DNA of 64,000 nucleotides from Zerene cesonia. Lineage: Eukaryota > Arthropoda > Insecta > Lepidoptera > Pieridae. The stretch's first letter is position 1. Every line of letters begins with the position of its first letter. Under the pieces are notes generated by a model, which saw nothing but the letters and a program-made list of their open reading frames with translations, made no database searches and was not told the DNA's origin. Shown in pieces: positions 12,676 to 25,597 of this stretch. Both the position numbers and the translations under genes were made by a program. The stretch covers positions 1,054,001-1,118,000 of the forward strand of contig NC_052102.1 in NCBI RefSeq assembly GCF_012273895.1. The letters are read 5' to 3'.

Positions 12676-13675
12676 NNNNNNNNNNNNNNNNNNNNNNNNN
12701 NNNNNNNNNNNNNNNNNNNNNNNNNNNNNNNNNNNNNNNNNNNNNNNNNNNNNNNNNNNNNNNNNNNNNNNNNNNNNNNNNNNNNNNNNNNNNNNNNNNN
12801 NNNNNNNNNNNNNNNNNNNNNNNNNNNNNNNNNNNNNNNNNNNNNNNNNNNNNNNNNNNNNNNNNNNNNNNNNNNNNNNNNNNNNNNNNNNNNNNNNNNN
12901 NNNNNNNNNNNNNNNNNNNNNNNNNNNNNNNNNNNNNNNNNNNNNNNNNNNNNNNNNNNNNNNNNNNNNNNNNNNNNNNNNNNNNNNNNNNNNNNNNNNN
13001 NNNNNNNNNNNNNNNNNNNNNNNNNNNNNNNNNNNNNNNNNNNNNNNNNNNNNNNNNNNNNNNNNNNNNNNNNNNNNNNNNNNNNNNNNNNNNNNNNNNN
13101 NNNNNNNNNNNNNNNNNNNNNNNNNNNNNNNNNNNNNNNNNNNNNNNNNNNNNNNNNNNNNNNNNNNNNNNNNNNNNNNNNNNNNNNNNNNNNNNNNNNN
13201 NNNNNNNNNNNNNNNNNNNNNNNNNNNNNNNNNNNNNNNNNNNNNNNNNNNNNNNNNNNNNNNNNNNNNNNNNNNNNNNNNNNNNNNNNNNNNNNNNNNN
13301 NNNNNNNNNNNNNNNNNNNNNNNNNNNNNNNNNNNNNNNNNNNNNNNNNNNNNNNNNNNNNNNNNNNNNNNNNNNNNNNNNNNNNNNNNNNNNNNNNNNN
13401 NNNNNNNNNNNNNNNNNNNNNNNNNNNNNNNNNNNNNNNNNNNNNNNNNNNNNNNNNNNNNNNNNNNNNNNNNNNNNNNNNNNNNNNNNNNNNNNNNNNN
13501 NNNNNNNNNNNNNNNNNNNNNNNNNNNNNNNNNNNNNNNNNNNNNNNNNNNNNNNNNNNNNNNNNNNNNNNNNNNNNNNNNNNNNNNNNNNNNNNNNNNN
13601 NNNNNNNNNNNNNNNNNNNNNNNNNNNNNNNNNNNNNNNNNNNNNNNNNNNNNNNNNNNNNNNNNNNNNNNNNNN
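12676..13675. other. Assembly gap, 1000 N
   Basis: Exactly 1000 undetermined bases, a standard placeholder, so the true size is unknown. Open frames drawn through it are artefacts. Its flanks show no repeat shared between the two sides. Confidence 0.98.
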
Positions 13676-14843
13676 CGCCATTGCAGCACGGTCTACGTTG
13701 TCGTGGCTATTGTGAAACATGTTTAGAACATGCCGTCTCGTGCTCGAAGTCACATGAAATCTCGAAATGACCGTTACTGAAAGTTTTACATGAAAGGCAT
13801 TATTAGATGTAATATTAAGCATAATATAATATTTATAGCCATCCTTCACTTCAATTGCATCATGTTAACAAAAACAACGTTACCCATTTAAAATTTAAAC
13901 AATATAATTTTATACAGTTGTATATGACATGAAAGTATTACTAATTAAAATAAATTGAACTTCATATCCGTATGCAAGAACAAAATTCAGGAAATAACCG
14001 ATAAAAAATTCACTATTTAGAACAATACTCAAAACAGCAACTTATTTCAATTGCAAGTAATCATCAAACGGAACATGATTTTCCTAATGAAACCATGTGG
14101 AAGAAGGAAAGATCGTTTAAAATTAATTAAAAACTATTAAATTTGTCAAGTAGGTATGGGTATTGATTATTGCAACATTATTTTTTCCTATTTAAACTGA
14201 AAACACATAATGTTTTTGAAATTATTATTGATATTCAATATAAGGATGAAGTACACTACATAAATTAATCAATATACATTACAACCAAGAGTAATTACAC
14301 TATTACTTACCCCGTGAACAGGTCAAACGGTAGTCGGTAATGAAAGAGAAATGGCGCTGGCGCTGTAAGCAATGGCCATCACCAAAATCACCGGAAGTAA
14401 AAATCGCTAATGAATTACAAACAGCTTAGACAGCTTGAAATATAAAATTTCAAATAATTTTTTTTTATGAAGTTAAATACCATTTAATTGAATAAATTAA
14501 TAAGTAATACTATTATTCAAGAGAAGTTGATAGGAACTTCCGAAACTCCTCCCACGAAATAATTGATACAAAATTATCTCCTTTTCTGTCTTCAATTAGA
14601 TAAATACCTATATTGTATCGTATAATTATTATTGCATTAATATGCACACAATTATTGATGCACTTGTTAATACATGTGATCAAAACATTTTTAATTAATC
14701 ACTCAACGACTTCGAGTAGTGACCCGCGTTTTATGTGCAATCCAAAAACTTTAAATCAAATGATTACTTTTTAAAATGATATTGACGATTACGTTATTTA
14801 TCAATGAGTCAAAATTACTAAAAAATTAAACATTATTGTTTAG
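13676..14843. other. Inter-gap stretch, no gene seen
   Basis: AT-rich DNA with two GC-richer, repeat-free patches: 13676-13760 next to the gap, and about 14310-14400, which contains GGCGCTGGCGCTG. No exon-like splice pair was seen. Confidence 0.5.
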
Positions 14844-15843
14844 NNNNNNNNNNNNNNNNNNNNNNNNNNNNNNNNNNNNNNNNNNNNNNNNNNNNNNNNN
14901 NNNNNNNNNNNNNNNNNNNNNNNNNNNNNNNNNNNNNNNNNNNNNNNNNNNNNNNNNNNNNNNNNNNNNNNNNNNNNNNNNNNNNNNNNNNNNNNNNNNN
15001 NNNNNNNNNNNNNNNNNNNNNNNNNNNNNNNNNNNNNNNNNNNNNNNNNNNNNNNNNNNNNNNNNNNNNNNNNNNNNNNNNNNNNNNNNNNNNNNNNNNN
15101 NNNNNNNNNNNNNNNNNNNNNNNNNNNNNNNNNNNNNNNNNNNNNNNNNNNNNNNNNNNNNNNNNNNNNNNNNNNNNNNNNNNNNNNNNNNNNNNNNNNN
15201 NNNNNNNNNNNNNNNNNNNNNNNNNNNNNNNNNNNNNNNNNNNNNNNNNNNNNNNNNNNNNNNNNNNNNNNNNNNNNNNNNNNNNNNNNNNNNNNNNNNN
15301 NNNNNNNNNNNNNNNNNNNNNNNNNNNNNNNNNNNNNNNNNNNNNNNNNNNNNNNNNNNNNNNNNNNNNNNNNNNNNNNNNNNNNNNNNNNNNNNNNNNN
15401 NNNNNNNNNNNNNNNNNNNNNNNNNNNNNNNNNNNNNNNNNNNNNNNNNNNNNNNNNNNNNNNNNNNNNNNNNNNNNNNNNNNNNNNNNNNNNNNNNNNN
15501 NNNNNNNNNNNNNNNNNNNNNNNNNNNNNNNNNNNNNNNNNNNNNNNNNNNNNNNNNNNNNNNNNNNNNNNNNNNNNNNNNNNNNNNNNNNNNNNNNNNN
15601 NNNNNNNNNNNNNNNNNNNNNNNNNNNNNNNNNNNNNNNNNNNNNNNNNNNNNNNNNNNNNNNNNNNNNNNNNNNNNNNNNNNNNNNNNNNNNNNNNNNN
15701 NNNNNNNNNNNNNNNNNNNNNNNNNNNNNNNNNNNNNNNNNNNNNNNNNNNNNNNNNNNNNNNNNNNNNNNNNNNNNNNNNNNNNNNNNNNNNNNNNNNN
15801 NNNNNNNNNNNNNNNNNNNNNNNNNNNNNNNNNNNNNNNNNNN
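14844..15843. other. Assembly gap, 1000 N
   Basis: Exactly 1000 N between AT-rich flanks. No repeat shared by both flanks was found, so the cause of the gap is not evident. Confidence 0.98.
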
Positions 15844-17060
15844 CCAATAAAAACAGAAAGTATCAATGGGAAAGAACAAAAGTTGGATTAATTTGAAAGG
15901 AAATCCCCAGGGAAATATATATAATGTAATACTTCAAATTGTGAAATGATCCTCTCAGAAATGTATCATAAATGACTTATTTGTGAATGAAAATTTAGAA
16001 TTATAAAATTGATGAAATTATTACCTAATAATCATCGTTTCATTTTATTTTATTACATATGTATATTTTAAGTAAAAATAAATATAATGTCTCAAAAGTA
16101 AATGTATTGAATTCCTTTTAGATTCCCTGTTGCTTCTTGAAACAAAAAAAAAACAGAAAGATAGAAAACTTATTATGGAATCTTGGCTTCCAATGAAGAG
16201 GTAGTGCGAACCAATAATATTTTATATGAAATGTGAATATAATTAAATAAAACTCATTGATGCTGATAAATATACCTATATCAACCAGAAATCTAACAGT
16301 ATTAAGGAGCTTGGGTCTTTTAAATAATTCAAAGATTTTAAGAAATAGAATAAATTGAGTCGCACAATTATTTCAGTTGTTTTATTTCTGGATGAATCAA
16401 TAACTTCAATTGTTGTTGATGTAACGTGGTTCATCACATAATGAAAATCAATTTATTTAGTAATCTACAAAGTCTATATACTTACATGAACAAAATAGTT
16501 TGGTAAAAATTGTGGTATTATGAGGTGATTTAAATTTCATTTCAAAATTACTCTGATAATGGAAATGTGACAGTTATCATTTGTTTATGAAAAAGGTAAA
16601 ATCTTATGACGTAGTTCTTTAATAAGTGCACCTACTAAGTTTTGAATGAAATCTTTATGAATAATAAAGTGGTAATAAGTCAAGTTAAAAGCAGTTGGTT
16701 ATGTACAAATATATGTACATGTTAAGCTTATAAAAGCATGGTATCATGGTATTTATATATTTTATCAAATTTTAATCGTATTACTTCTATTCTGCCTTTA
16801 CTAACAGAGTAATTTTTATCTTCTACATTTCTCTGAGTTGACAAAGAAAAGGGTCGCAGAACTGTTTTTTGTTTTGTTGGTGTTGAGATCTATTTGAAAT
16901 TTTAAAGAATATATGATTTACTCATAAAATATAATGACATGAATCATATAAATGCAGTAGTGATTCAGTGGTAATTGTATTGGACACCTGGGACTTAAAT
17001 CTACAAGTCGATATAGAGGATAGCAAAGGTTAGATTTTTACCGATTAATAAAAAAGATAT
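15844..17060. other. AT-rich stretch, no gene seen
   Basis: Very AT-rich. A possible tRNA-like relic (GTGATTCAGTGGTAA near 16962) lacks a convincing B box. No other repeat or exon signal was recognised. Confidence 0.5.
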
Positions 17061-17225
17061 GGTTGAATGAATGGATGGATGTATATGGATGTATATGCAT
17101 GCGTGTTAAGCTTTCGTTCTTTTAGTACAAGTATAAAATTTGGTACCTACAGAAAAAGATAATAGCTGCACGTGTGCTATTTCTTATACCGTTGCCAAAC
17201 GAGTGACTTCGCGGGTTACAGCTAG
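17061..17225 (+). mobile_element. Helitron-like 3' end fragment
   Basis: ATGGATGGATGTATATGG, then TACAAGTATAAAATTTGGTA, and a terminal ACTTCGCGGGTTACAGCTAG followed by T. The last four bases CTAG at 17222-17225 plus T fit a Helitron 3' end. The 5' TC terminus is not identifiable, so the left boundary is approximate. Confidence 0.45.
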
Positions 17226-17756
17226 TATTTATCCTGGGTCAATCCGGGCTAAGGCGGTCCTATTATAGGCGGTTATACTCATTTCATACCTTCCAACTTT
17301 ATTATTTAATTATAATTATCAATCATAGATTCATGAATAACTTAAATGATATTTTTAAAAATGTTTACAAATTCTCTTTACGTACCTTTTACTACGTAAT
17401 AGGTTACATCGAATTTCGAGACATGGCACAATATATAATCATAACTACCTATATAATATATTATAATAATAAATGATTAACATTCCGGGTAATCTAATAG
17501 AAGTGAATGGTTTTTATAGATATTAATTAAAATGATTTTGCAAATCGTGTGAGAGCATCTTTTATTGCTGAAATGAGAATAAAAGGGAAATAATGTAAAT
17601 TGAATAGTGAGTTTATAGAGCCAAGATAAAAAAAAATTCACTTGAGTCTCCTGTGCAAGTACGTAGGTAATGGTCCGCGGCGCTTTTGCGCTCAGTCAAT
17701 TTTCTCCATACGTATGATGGAAAATTCCATACAAAATTATTAACAATTTTTTTTTC
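17226..17756. other. AT-rich stretch, no gene seen
   Basis: Contains a GC-richer patch at 17235-17275 and another at 17670-17700 that leads into the tandem repeat. No gene signal. Confidence 0.5.
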
Positions 17757-18331
17757 TCGCTATTTGCACTAAATTTTTATATGCCTGGGAGCGGACGAGG
17801 TTATTGATCATTTTTGGCTTGAGTTACCCCTACCTACCTGTCACCGTTTCGGCGCCCTGTTGAGTTTTGTGATGTATGGAAAATGGAAACGGGGGGTAGG
17901 AGCGAAATTCTGAGTATGCAGTTTTATAAATCTGACCAAGCAGACCTCAAATGTCAAATCTCAAAGCGATCGCGCTGTAAACGGCTTCACCATCTTGCCT
18001 CAAAAAAATCGGCCATTTTGGAAAAAAAAATTGAGTCTGATTTGAAATTGGTCTTTTTCCCTGCAAGCGGCTCAAGTTTCTGAGCATTTTTTACTTCTAC
18101 GCCCCCCACCTAACTGGCACCGTTTAGGAGGACCGTGCGATTTTGCGTTGTATGAAACTTGGAAACCAGAGGTCGGAGCGCGATTTCGAGTATGCAGACG
18201 TATTGTGCAACCCAATCGAAGCTCCTGTGCCGAGTTTCAGCGGGATCCGATAAGAGATGGCCGTTTTGGCATTTGTATGGCGGTGGCCATTTTTGACGCC
18301 ATTTTGAATTTTTTTTGCGCTCTCTGGTAAT
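17757..18331. repeat. Tandem repeat, 276-bp period, cut by gap
   Basis: Two diverged units are visible. Landmarks recur exactly 276 bp apart: CACCGTTT at 17842 and 18118, GAGTATGCAG at 17912 and 18188, and AGCGG preceded by CCTG near 17783 and 18059. The second unit runs into the 1000-N gap, so the array length is unknown. Units are GC-richer than the surroundings and differ by many substitutions, so the duplication is old or the array is a satellite-like TE derivative. Short open frames here (17883-18083, 18148-18330) differ between units and do not look conserved. Confidence 0.7.
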
Positions 18332-19331
18332 NNNNNNNNNNNNNNNNNNNNNNNNNNNNNNNNNNNNNNNNNNNNNNNNNNNNNNNNNNNNNNNNNNNNN
18401 NNNNNNNNNNNNNNNNNNNNNNNNNNNNNNNNNNNNNNNNNNNNNNNNNNNNNNNNNNNNNNNNNNNNNNNNNNNNNNNNNNNNNNNNNNNNNNNNNNNN
18501 NNNNNNNNNNNNNNNNNNNNNNNNNNNNNNNNNNNNNNNNNNNNNNNNNNNNNNNNNNNNNNNNNNNNNNNNNNNNNNNNNNNNNNNNNNNNNNNNNNNN
18601 NNNNNNNNNNNNNNNNNNNNNNNNNNNNNNNNNNNNNNNNNNNNNNNNNNNNNNNNNNNNNNNNNNNNNNNNNNNNNNNNNNNNNNNNNNNNNNNNNNNN
18701 NNNNNNNNNNNNNNNNNNNNNNNNNNNNNNNNNNNNNNNNNNNNNNNNNNNNNNNNNNNNNNNNNNNNNNNNNNNNNNNNNNNNNNNNNNNNNNNNNNNN
18801 NNNNNNNNNNNNNNNNNNNNNNNNNNNNNNNNNNNNNNNNNNNNNNNNNNNNNNNNNNNNNNNNNNNNNNNNNNNNNNNNNNNNNNNNNNNNNNNNNNNN
18901 NNNNNNNNNNNNNNNNNNNNNNNNNNNNNNNNNNNNNNNNNNNNNNNNNNNNNNNNNNNNNNNNNNNNNNNNNNNNNNNNNNNNNNNNNNNNNNNNNNNN
19001 NNNNNNNNNNNNNNNNNNNNNNNNNNNNNNNNNNNNNNNNNNNNNNNNNNNNNNNNNNNNNNNNNNNNNNNNNNNNNNNNNNNNNNNNNNNNNNNNNNNN
19101 NNNNNNNNNNNNNNNNNNNNNNNNNNNNNNNNNNNNNNNNNNNNNNNNNNNNNNNNNNNNNNNNNNNNNNNNNNNNNNNNNNNNNNNNNNNNNNNNNNNN
19201 NNNNNNNNNNNNNNNNNNNNNNNNNNNNNNNNNNNNNNNNNNNNNNNNNNNNNNNNNNNNNNNNNNNNNNNNNNNNNNNNNNNNNNNNNNNNNNNNNNNN
19301 NNNNNNNNNNNNNNNNNNNNNNNNNNNNNNN
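18332..19331. other. Assembly gap, 1000 N, probably in tandem array
   Basis: Placeholder gap. The left flank is the 276-bp tandem repeat and the right flank is not, so the array most likely ends inside the gap. Confidence 0.95.
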
Positions 19332-19865
19332 TACAGATAATAAATGTGGCATCACATACGCTAATGTCAATTACTCTATGACTCAGGCGAGGCGGCGCAA
19401 CAAAGCCATCTTAAAACAAGTAAAGTTTCCTTCGTAGAAATAACAGGGCGCTCGTAAATCAGTAATGGCGCCTATTATTGTGGGTTTCGCATAAATTTCG
19501 GGATGGTAATTGCGATTCCGGAGCACCGCCGCGGGTGGTAACATTACTATTTTAAAATTACTGTAATGTGTACGGGATAGCTTCTTTCTTTCTTTGTTAC
19601 TTTTTTAAACGTGCAAAAAAGGAGGTCAATTTGGGGAGTATTTATTCCATGTTAATATCTTATATGGATGGGATTTAGGGCTTCTAAATGAATTTCATAT
19701 GCGAAAATTTAAAAACTAAGTATTTTCTCGTGTTCGATTTTACGCGAGTATTATACAGCTTAAAGCTTATGAATCTTTGTATGTATGTATTTGTTGTTTG
19801 GCTTCATTAATCCGAAATAATAACGTTATTTTTTTAAGCTTATGTTAAAAATATAAATATAAATA
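19332..19865. other. GC-elevated block then AT-rich DNA
   Basis: At 19380-19560 there is a repeat-free block of unusually high GC (GGCGAGGCGGCGCAACAAAG, then GCACCGCCGCGGGTGG). At 19708-19752 lies the sequence AGTATTTTCTCG followed by GATTTTACGCGAGTATTAT, which recurs at 53179-53215 beside a TIR element. No gene. Confidence 0.5.
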
Positions 19866-20134
19866 TATATATAAAAGAAAGTGTTAGTTACAAAGATTAT
19901 ATATTAAGTTATTAATATATTAAGTTATAAAGAACGTGTTAGTTACACTATTTATAACTCAAGAACGGCTCAACCGATTATGTTGAAATTTGGTACAGAG
20001 ATAGTTTGAGACCCGAGAAAGGACATAGGATAGGTTTTATCCCGGAAATCTTACGGGAACGGGAACTTTGCCAGTAACACCCCGGGTCTATCTTACGCGC
20101 ACGGGCACGGGCAAAGCCGCGGGCGAAATGCTAG
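19866..20134 (+). mobile_element. HelD Helitron-like element
   Basis: After an (AT)-rich start it carries GTGTTAGTTACACTATTTAT, CTCAAGAACGGCTCAACCGA, GAGACCCGAGAAAGGACATA and ACGGGAACGGGAACTTTGCC, and ends GCCGCGGGCGAAATGCTAG before T. The CTAG at 20131-20134 is the Helitron-type end. The first 50 bp hold a partial duplication of the GTTAGTTACA segment. A second copy, inverted, is at 45905-46115. Confidence 0.65.
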
Positions 20135-23100
20135 TTATATATTAAATAGATGTATACATCTACTTTATATATATCGGTATACATTATAACGTTAAGTTTG
20201 GGTGGTCAGCACGACAGTCACGGTCATAATATATCGATGGGTGACATTTAAGTTGTTATGACCAATCGCTAGCTAGCTAACCCTCGTTAATTATGTCTAC
20301 AGACTATAAGTGTTAAGTTTTGATACATGAGAAATTATGTCACTGTTTATAATTTTTTTTTTTTTTTTGAATGTGTTAATGCAATCTGTTCCAGGAACAT
20401 TAAGCAAATTTATATCAAGGTCTTATAGAACGATGTCATTACATTTTTTATCTGCATTACGTGGGTTGCTCTATATAAAAATTAATCTTAACTGACACTT
20501 TGTAATTGTTTCTTAAATCACGTAATTTAATCTTCATAGTTGCCAACAGCTGGTAAATTGTATATATAATTACTTCTTTGCGCGAACTTATTCTCATCCA
20601 ATTCTACATTTTTTGTTTAATATTTTGTATTGTTATAATGAACTTTCAATTTGCATCGCATTTTAAATCAAATGTCCGTCTTCTATTTCATATTTAGAAC
20701 ATATTTTTTTAAGAAGTCTTGGCGACGTTTGTTGTTATAACAAGGAAGATATATTGGTAAAAAATAGTGCATTCGAAACAGACTTCTGAGAAGTATGTGC
20801 TTCTCCTTATATCGATACATATTTCTGTATATATACGAGTATTTGTATCAAGAAAATTGTTTTGTTTAAAATCAATTTGTATAGCTTCCACATAAGCTGC
20901 TTCTAAATAACAATCCCAATAATGAACATTTTTCAAAACATGCATTCTTCAACTACAAAAAAATCAAAGAAATGGCACTATGGAATTAACGCGTAAAAAA
21001 TGTATTAGATCGAACTGAGAATAAATTCTAAAAGTCCATTAAAAGAAAACGATTTATCACCGAAACCTTCCGCTCGCTGCCCTTGCGTTTGCGCAAATGT
21101 TCACACCAATACAATCTTAATTCGTAATACATTGCTGGTTCAAAGCATGGTCCTATTTCAATTGGTCTTGTTGAGCGAGCAATGTACAGTGCACGTGTAG
21201 AATCTATCATGTACATACACGGTGGCGATGTGTGCGTGCGGCAGGTACTAAATTTAATTGGTATCGTATGTTCAATACTCATACAGTTTCTACCTGTGTA
21301 AGTGTGGACAGGTTACTTTTAAGTTTTGGAATAATAAAATGGCTCCGGCACGATGGTTGCACGTGTCTCGTGATGGGAGGTCATGGGTTCAATTATTTTG
21401 AGATTCTAGAATTGTAAGATGTGTGTACTATTCCTGTTTTATAGCATTTTTGGTTATTCTAAATAATCCAAAATCACTTAAAATGGTCCTTGAAAAAAGG
21501 GAACATAAAATGTTATGATATGATAGTAATCATAATAGTTTTAAACATTTGAAGTAACATATCAAATAATGAATCCTTCATATATATATATATATATAAT
21601 AATTACAAATATTTTCACACTTATAAAAATCTTATGACTTAACTAATTAATAGGTACGCACAGAATTAAGCCCAGTGATACTCGTACAAACTTAGTATAT
21701 ATACATATTTACGTTCACATAAACTACAACAACAACAACATTACGTCAACTAGGTATAAACAGTACACAATCTAGTGCTAGAAACCAGATATGTATGTAT
21801 ATACATAAATAACAATCTCCCACAATTAGCAATCTAGAGTCCAATCACAATATCGATAATAATATTCATTATAACTGCATATTTTACATTTAACCTATAA
21901 CCTTTGTACGTTTATAATAATTGTATTTAAATCAGTATAATGAATGTTAAAAAGATATTTTTGAGCATCGTATTACAAAACTAGATATACGCTTTAGATT
22001 TAAATATCAAATGTATTTGTGACAAAATTTATTGTTTTTATCCAGTCTTATATATGTTTCAATTACCGATTAACATATATTTAATGTAGATACAAAATAC
22101 CGGTTACGTAATTCAATAATTATTGATGGCAATCGTATACTTGACTCGGAAAAGAGTATGCGACATCGTTCGTGTGTTTGACTACAATATATTATAATTG
22201 TCTATAGTTTGAAGTTTGGTGTATAAATAAGACTTTTCTGACTGAAAAAATATGAAACACAACAGCTAGTAATAAGAATAACTTTTAATTCAATTGTTCA
22301 ATTGTTTTATTTACTTTTTTATACAAAAGGGAGGGTAAATAGTCTATTTGTAAAGCAAAATTTCATTACGAAGTTTTAACTCTTTTGTATAATCTGTTAA
22401 CTTGTCTATGCGTGTGCTAATTATAAAAATGTTGTCTCATTATCTTGTGGGATATGCTGATGCATCTTACGTCTGATCGAATGGTCTACAAGTAGCTATT
22501 AATTTCAAGACTCGTATATCTCCACTAAACATAAAACCCACTTGCACACACTAATTAGCAGTTTTATAAAATTAGCATAATAACTATATATTTTTTCAAG
22601 TCTATAAAAAGATGCACATAACAAATAAAACCTCAATTATTTTTATCAAATATCCTTGAATATGTAAGATGCTTGTTGGAACAATTTAAATGCCAATGTT
22701 ATCTTCAAATAAGGTAAGACAAAAAAAGAGTTACTCTAATCTCATTTGACTTACGAGTGCGGGTACCTGGGACCCTCGGTAAATTTAATTGACAAAAAAA
22801 CAGCCCCGACCCAACTTTATACAAAGAATTTATTTTATTACACGTATTAGTTACTCGGTATGTGTTAGGAAGTAGAGAATGTTGGATGAGTCGTTTATGT
22901 ACTTTTTAGTTTATGTGTATACAGACTATAGTTTATGTGTATATATAAACAGAAGGGTGGTTCTGTAGATACTATTCTATTAGTAACCAGTAGAAGGTAC
23001 ACTTTAAGACGTGAAAATATTGCAATTTATTCGTTGCTGTTTTTGATCTTTTAAAATGTCGATGGAATTAAACAGTTTATGCAAAAGCTTTAATTTATAA

Positions 23101-24239
23101 ACATCGTTATTTGTTTTCAAATTGAATACACATAAATTCTTATAATTAAATCAATAACAATTTATTGTTTAAAACAAAAACCTGTTTTCGAGTCCGCAAA
23201 CATAAAATAATAGATTCAATGACATGAAACTTTTTATACGGCAAATAAAAAAAATCGGCGGCAAAAACAATTGTTAAAATAAGGGATGAAATGGCATGAA
23301 CAATAAGTGTGAGATTTCCATCATGGTGGGTGACGTTTATCTCGATAGCACAGGTAGACGCGCTCGAACAATACCCGCCCGAGATTCTGACGCAAAAACG
23401 CGGTAATGAGCGCACTGTCCGGGATAATGGTTTCCATTGTCTATGCGGCCAGCGCTTGCTTCTGAAAAAAAAACTTTCAAATTTCGAATTACATTTTTAA
23501 GTATTGCAACGTAATGGTCATGAACTTGCCAAAAAAAAAATCATCTTCAAATGGGCGCCAATTGTGTTTCGAACGTTTATAATTATTAGTGTGGCATCTT
23601 GACATGTTGTTGATGGTGATTTGAGAACTGACAGTAAAATAGATTAAGTTATTTTAGATTTCGGGCTTTTATTCCGTTTTATTTTTGTTAATATATATAT
23701 AGACGGCCTTCTTATACTTGGAGAAGATTTAAAAAATTGATCTAGAATTTTGCCGCCAATAGTCTTCGAATTACTTTGGATACAAATGCAATATAGATGT
23801 TGGTTATTTAAAAGTTGACATTTATGTTTCTAATCATAATAAATATGATTTTTTCATAAACGATGGACCAATCCTATTATTATTTATATTATTGTTGCAA
23901 AAGCAATCAGCGCCGTCCACACACCTGGTGCTATGAAAAATTGAAGCTATCTGTGAATGAAGCGAATTACAATAATATATGAATATTTATCTTGTAAATT
24001 TTGCAATAATGTCACGAACGATCTAGATTTGTAATTAATCTGTTTTTAAATAACAGTTTGCTAGTACATTATAATACGACCTTTAACTCGGCTCACTTGC
24101 GAATTAAACGCAGATGATATAATTAATGGACCCGAATTGCCAAGGGCAAAACCTCTTTCAATTTATCAAAAATAATTATAATAAATTAAGCCATTCGTGC
24201 GTAAATTGAATATAACATATATGTGGTATATATTTATAT
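20135..24239. other. Long AT-rich stretch, no gene seen
   Basis: Holds an (AT)n run at 21580-21600 and a short (CAA)n run near 21726-21740. About 21335-21400 has a weak tRNA-like look (GGGTTCAATT) but no paired acceptor stem. At 23300-23465 is a GC-elevated, repeat-free block open on both strands. A minus-strand frame of 84 codons at 21028-21282 has no recognisable features. Confidence 0.45.
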
Positions 24240-24370
24240 ATGGGGGTCGAGCACGCTTCGGCAAGAATTGGGACGGCTCAAATAGGGGACCATAACTCAC
24301 TCCCATAGAAGAGTGAAATAGTCGCATGCGAATGCTACTGCGCTTCTTGTGTAGGGATGAAAGAGGAGTA
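24240..24370 (+). mobile_element. RetA retroposon, variant 5' part
   Basis: TGGGGGTCGAGCACGCTTCG followed by GAATTGGGACGGCTC is the RetA 5' end in sense orientation. It continues through a changed middle to GTGAAATAGTCGCATGCG. The CACCGGGGAAGTACC block is replaced, so this is a rearranged or subfamily copy lacking the 3' half. Confidence 0.5.
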
Positions 24371-24822
24371 GTTCATTCGTTATTCCCATCCATCCATTTC
24401 ATCGTTAATCACTTCCTTATCGTTTGCACTACGTATTTTACCACCACGAGACCCGTTCAGTTATGCGCTATCAAATTATTCAAATGTATATAGAAAATCA
24501 TTAAAATATTCAATTTTGTAAACCAGTATCGTATTGTACAGCTAGTATGCAAATATAGAGCTCCATACGCTCAAAATACATAATATCGCACCGGAAATGA
24601 AGATTTTAAACGAATCCACAGATTTATTACGGAATATTTTATCGGCATCTAATTATAATTTATGTTTATTATCACTCTAATTGCAATCATTTTTAAACGA
24701 TCCCAAAAGGAGGTTATATATTCGAAACGTATGTAGTGTGCTGGGATTTTTTTTTACGTAATTAGAAGGGCTTATAATCACGTATGCTAATGTTGAAAAT
24801 TTTAAACGTGTACCATTTTATT
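24371..24822. other. AT-rich stretch, no gene seen
   Basis: No recognised repeat. The segment separates two oppositely oriented RetA pieces. Confidence 0.5.
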
Positions 24823-24994
24823 CATGTCATAGCGCGCAAGTAAGCCCTGCCAGATTTTATGGTGTAAGGGATAAGGAAAGGATTGACGGGAATGTAGGGA
24901 TGGACGGGGAAGGGTGAGGAAAAGGAAACGGGCCTCCGCACCCCCCTATCTCATACCCCCACTCACCGTACGAAGCACAACAGCAAGCTATACT
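24823..24994 (-). mobile_element. RetA retroposon fragment
   Basis: The minus strand reads GGTGAGTGGGGGTATGAG, CGGAGGCCCGTTTCC, the CCAATCC-type pyrimidine tract and the CTATGACATG end. The internal GCGAATG inverted repeat is deleted. Confidence 0.6.
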
Positions 24995-25459
24995 TAACGT
25001 AAATTATTATATGTCATTTGCCTTTTGTTGAATTGATTCAGTGATTCTTCAGAGGGTCACAGTGATCTTCAAAAACGAGTGCTTTGTTACCACCAAACGT
25101 AAAATTTTGAAAGACATCTTATACTCATTCCTCGAATCCTTCGTAAACAGCTGTTACGTTTACAATAATTAAATTATAATACGATTATATATCATTAGGA
25201 ACGATGTTATTAATATGCTTTAAATGATTTCAAAGTATTTAAAAACGTGATTTATATAATGTCTTCTTGCTTTCACTTTATTTATTAAAAATATGTTGCT
25301 AATAAATATGTCATATTTAAATTAATTCAGATTTAATATTTACGTAGTGACTTAAATCTATAATCTATTTAATATAATAATAATCTATACATTATAACAC
25401 AGTGGGTCGTCTTCTCATAAAAATTAGTTATTTCATTTCACTTGTTTTTAGCACAGTTA
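24995..25459. other. AT-rich stretch, no gene seen
   Basis: No recognised repeat or exon signals. Confidence 0.5.
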
Positions 25460-25580
25460 TATTAGCTTCACCTTTATGTTTATATGACCAACTCCTTTTG
25501 ACACTATTTAGATCAACTTTAAACGGACTTTATTCATACTTTGCACACTTATCCTGATTAGAATCGCCAAAAATAATTTA
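25460..25580 (+). mobile_element. MITE-G fragment
   Basis: TTAGCTTCACC at the start, then CAACTTTAAACGGACTTTAT and CCTGATTAGAATCGCCA are landmarks of the MITE-G family seen at six other sites in the window. The 5' TIR (CACGCTTTTA) is lost. It ends next to HelA at 25598. Confidence 0.5.
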
Positions 25581-25597
25581 CTTATGTATACTCTCTA

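Noticed and set aside
12655..15891. Open frames of 330-390 codons across N runs (also at 18237-19370, 39363-40516, 48707-49884, 58637-59722)
   Set aside because: They consist almost wholly of undetermined codons and are artefacts of reading through 1000-N gaps.
16960..17010. A-box-like GTGATTCAGTGGTAA
   Set aside because: The expected B box (GGTTCRANNCC) is absent.
21335..21400. tRNA-like stretch with GGGTTCAATT
   Set aside because: No pairing acceptor stem or convincing A box was found.
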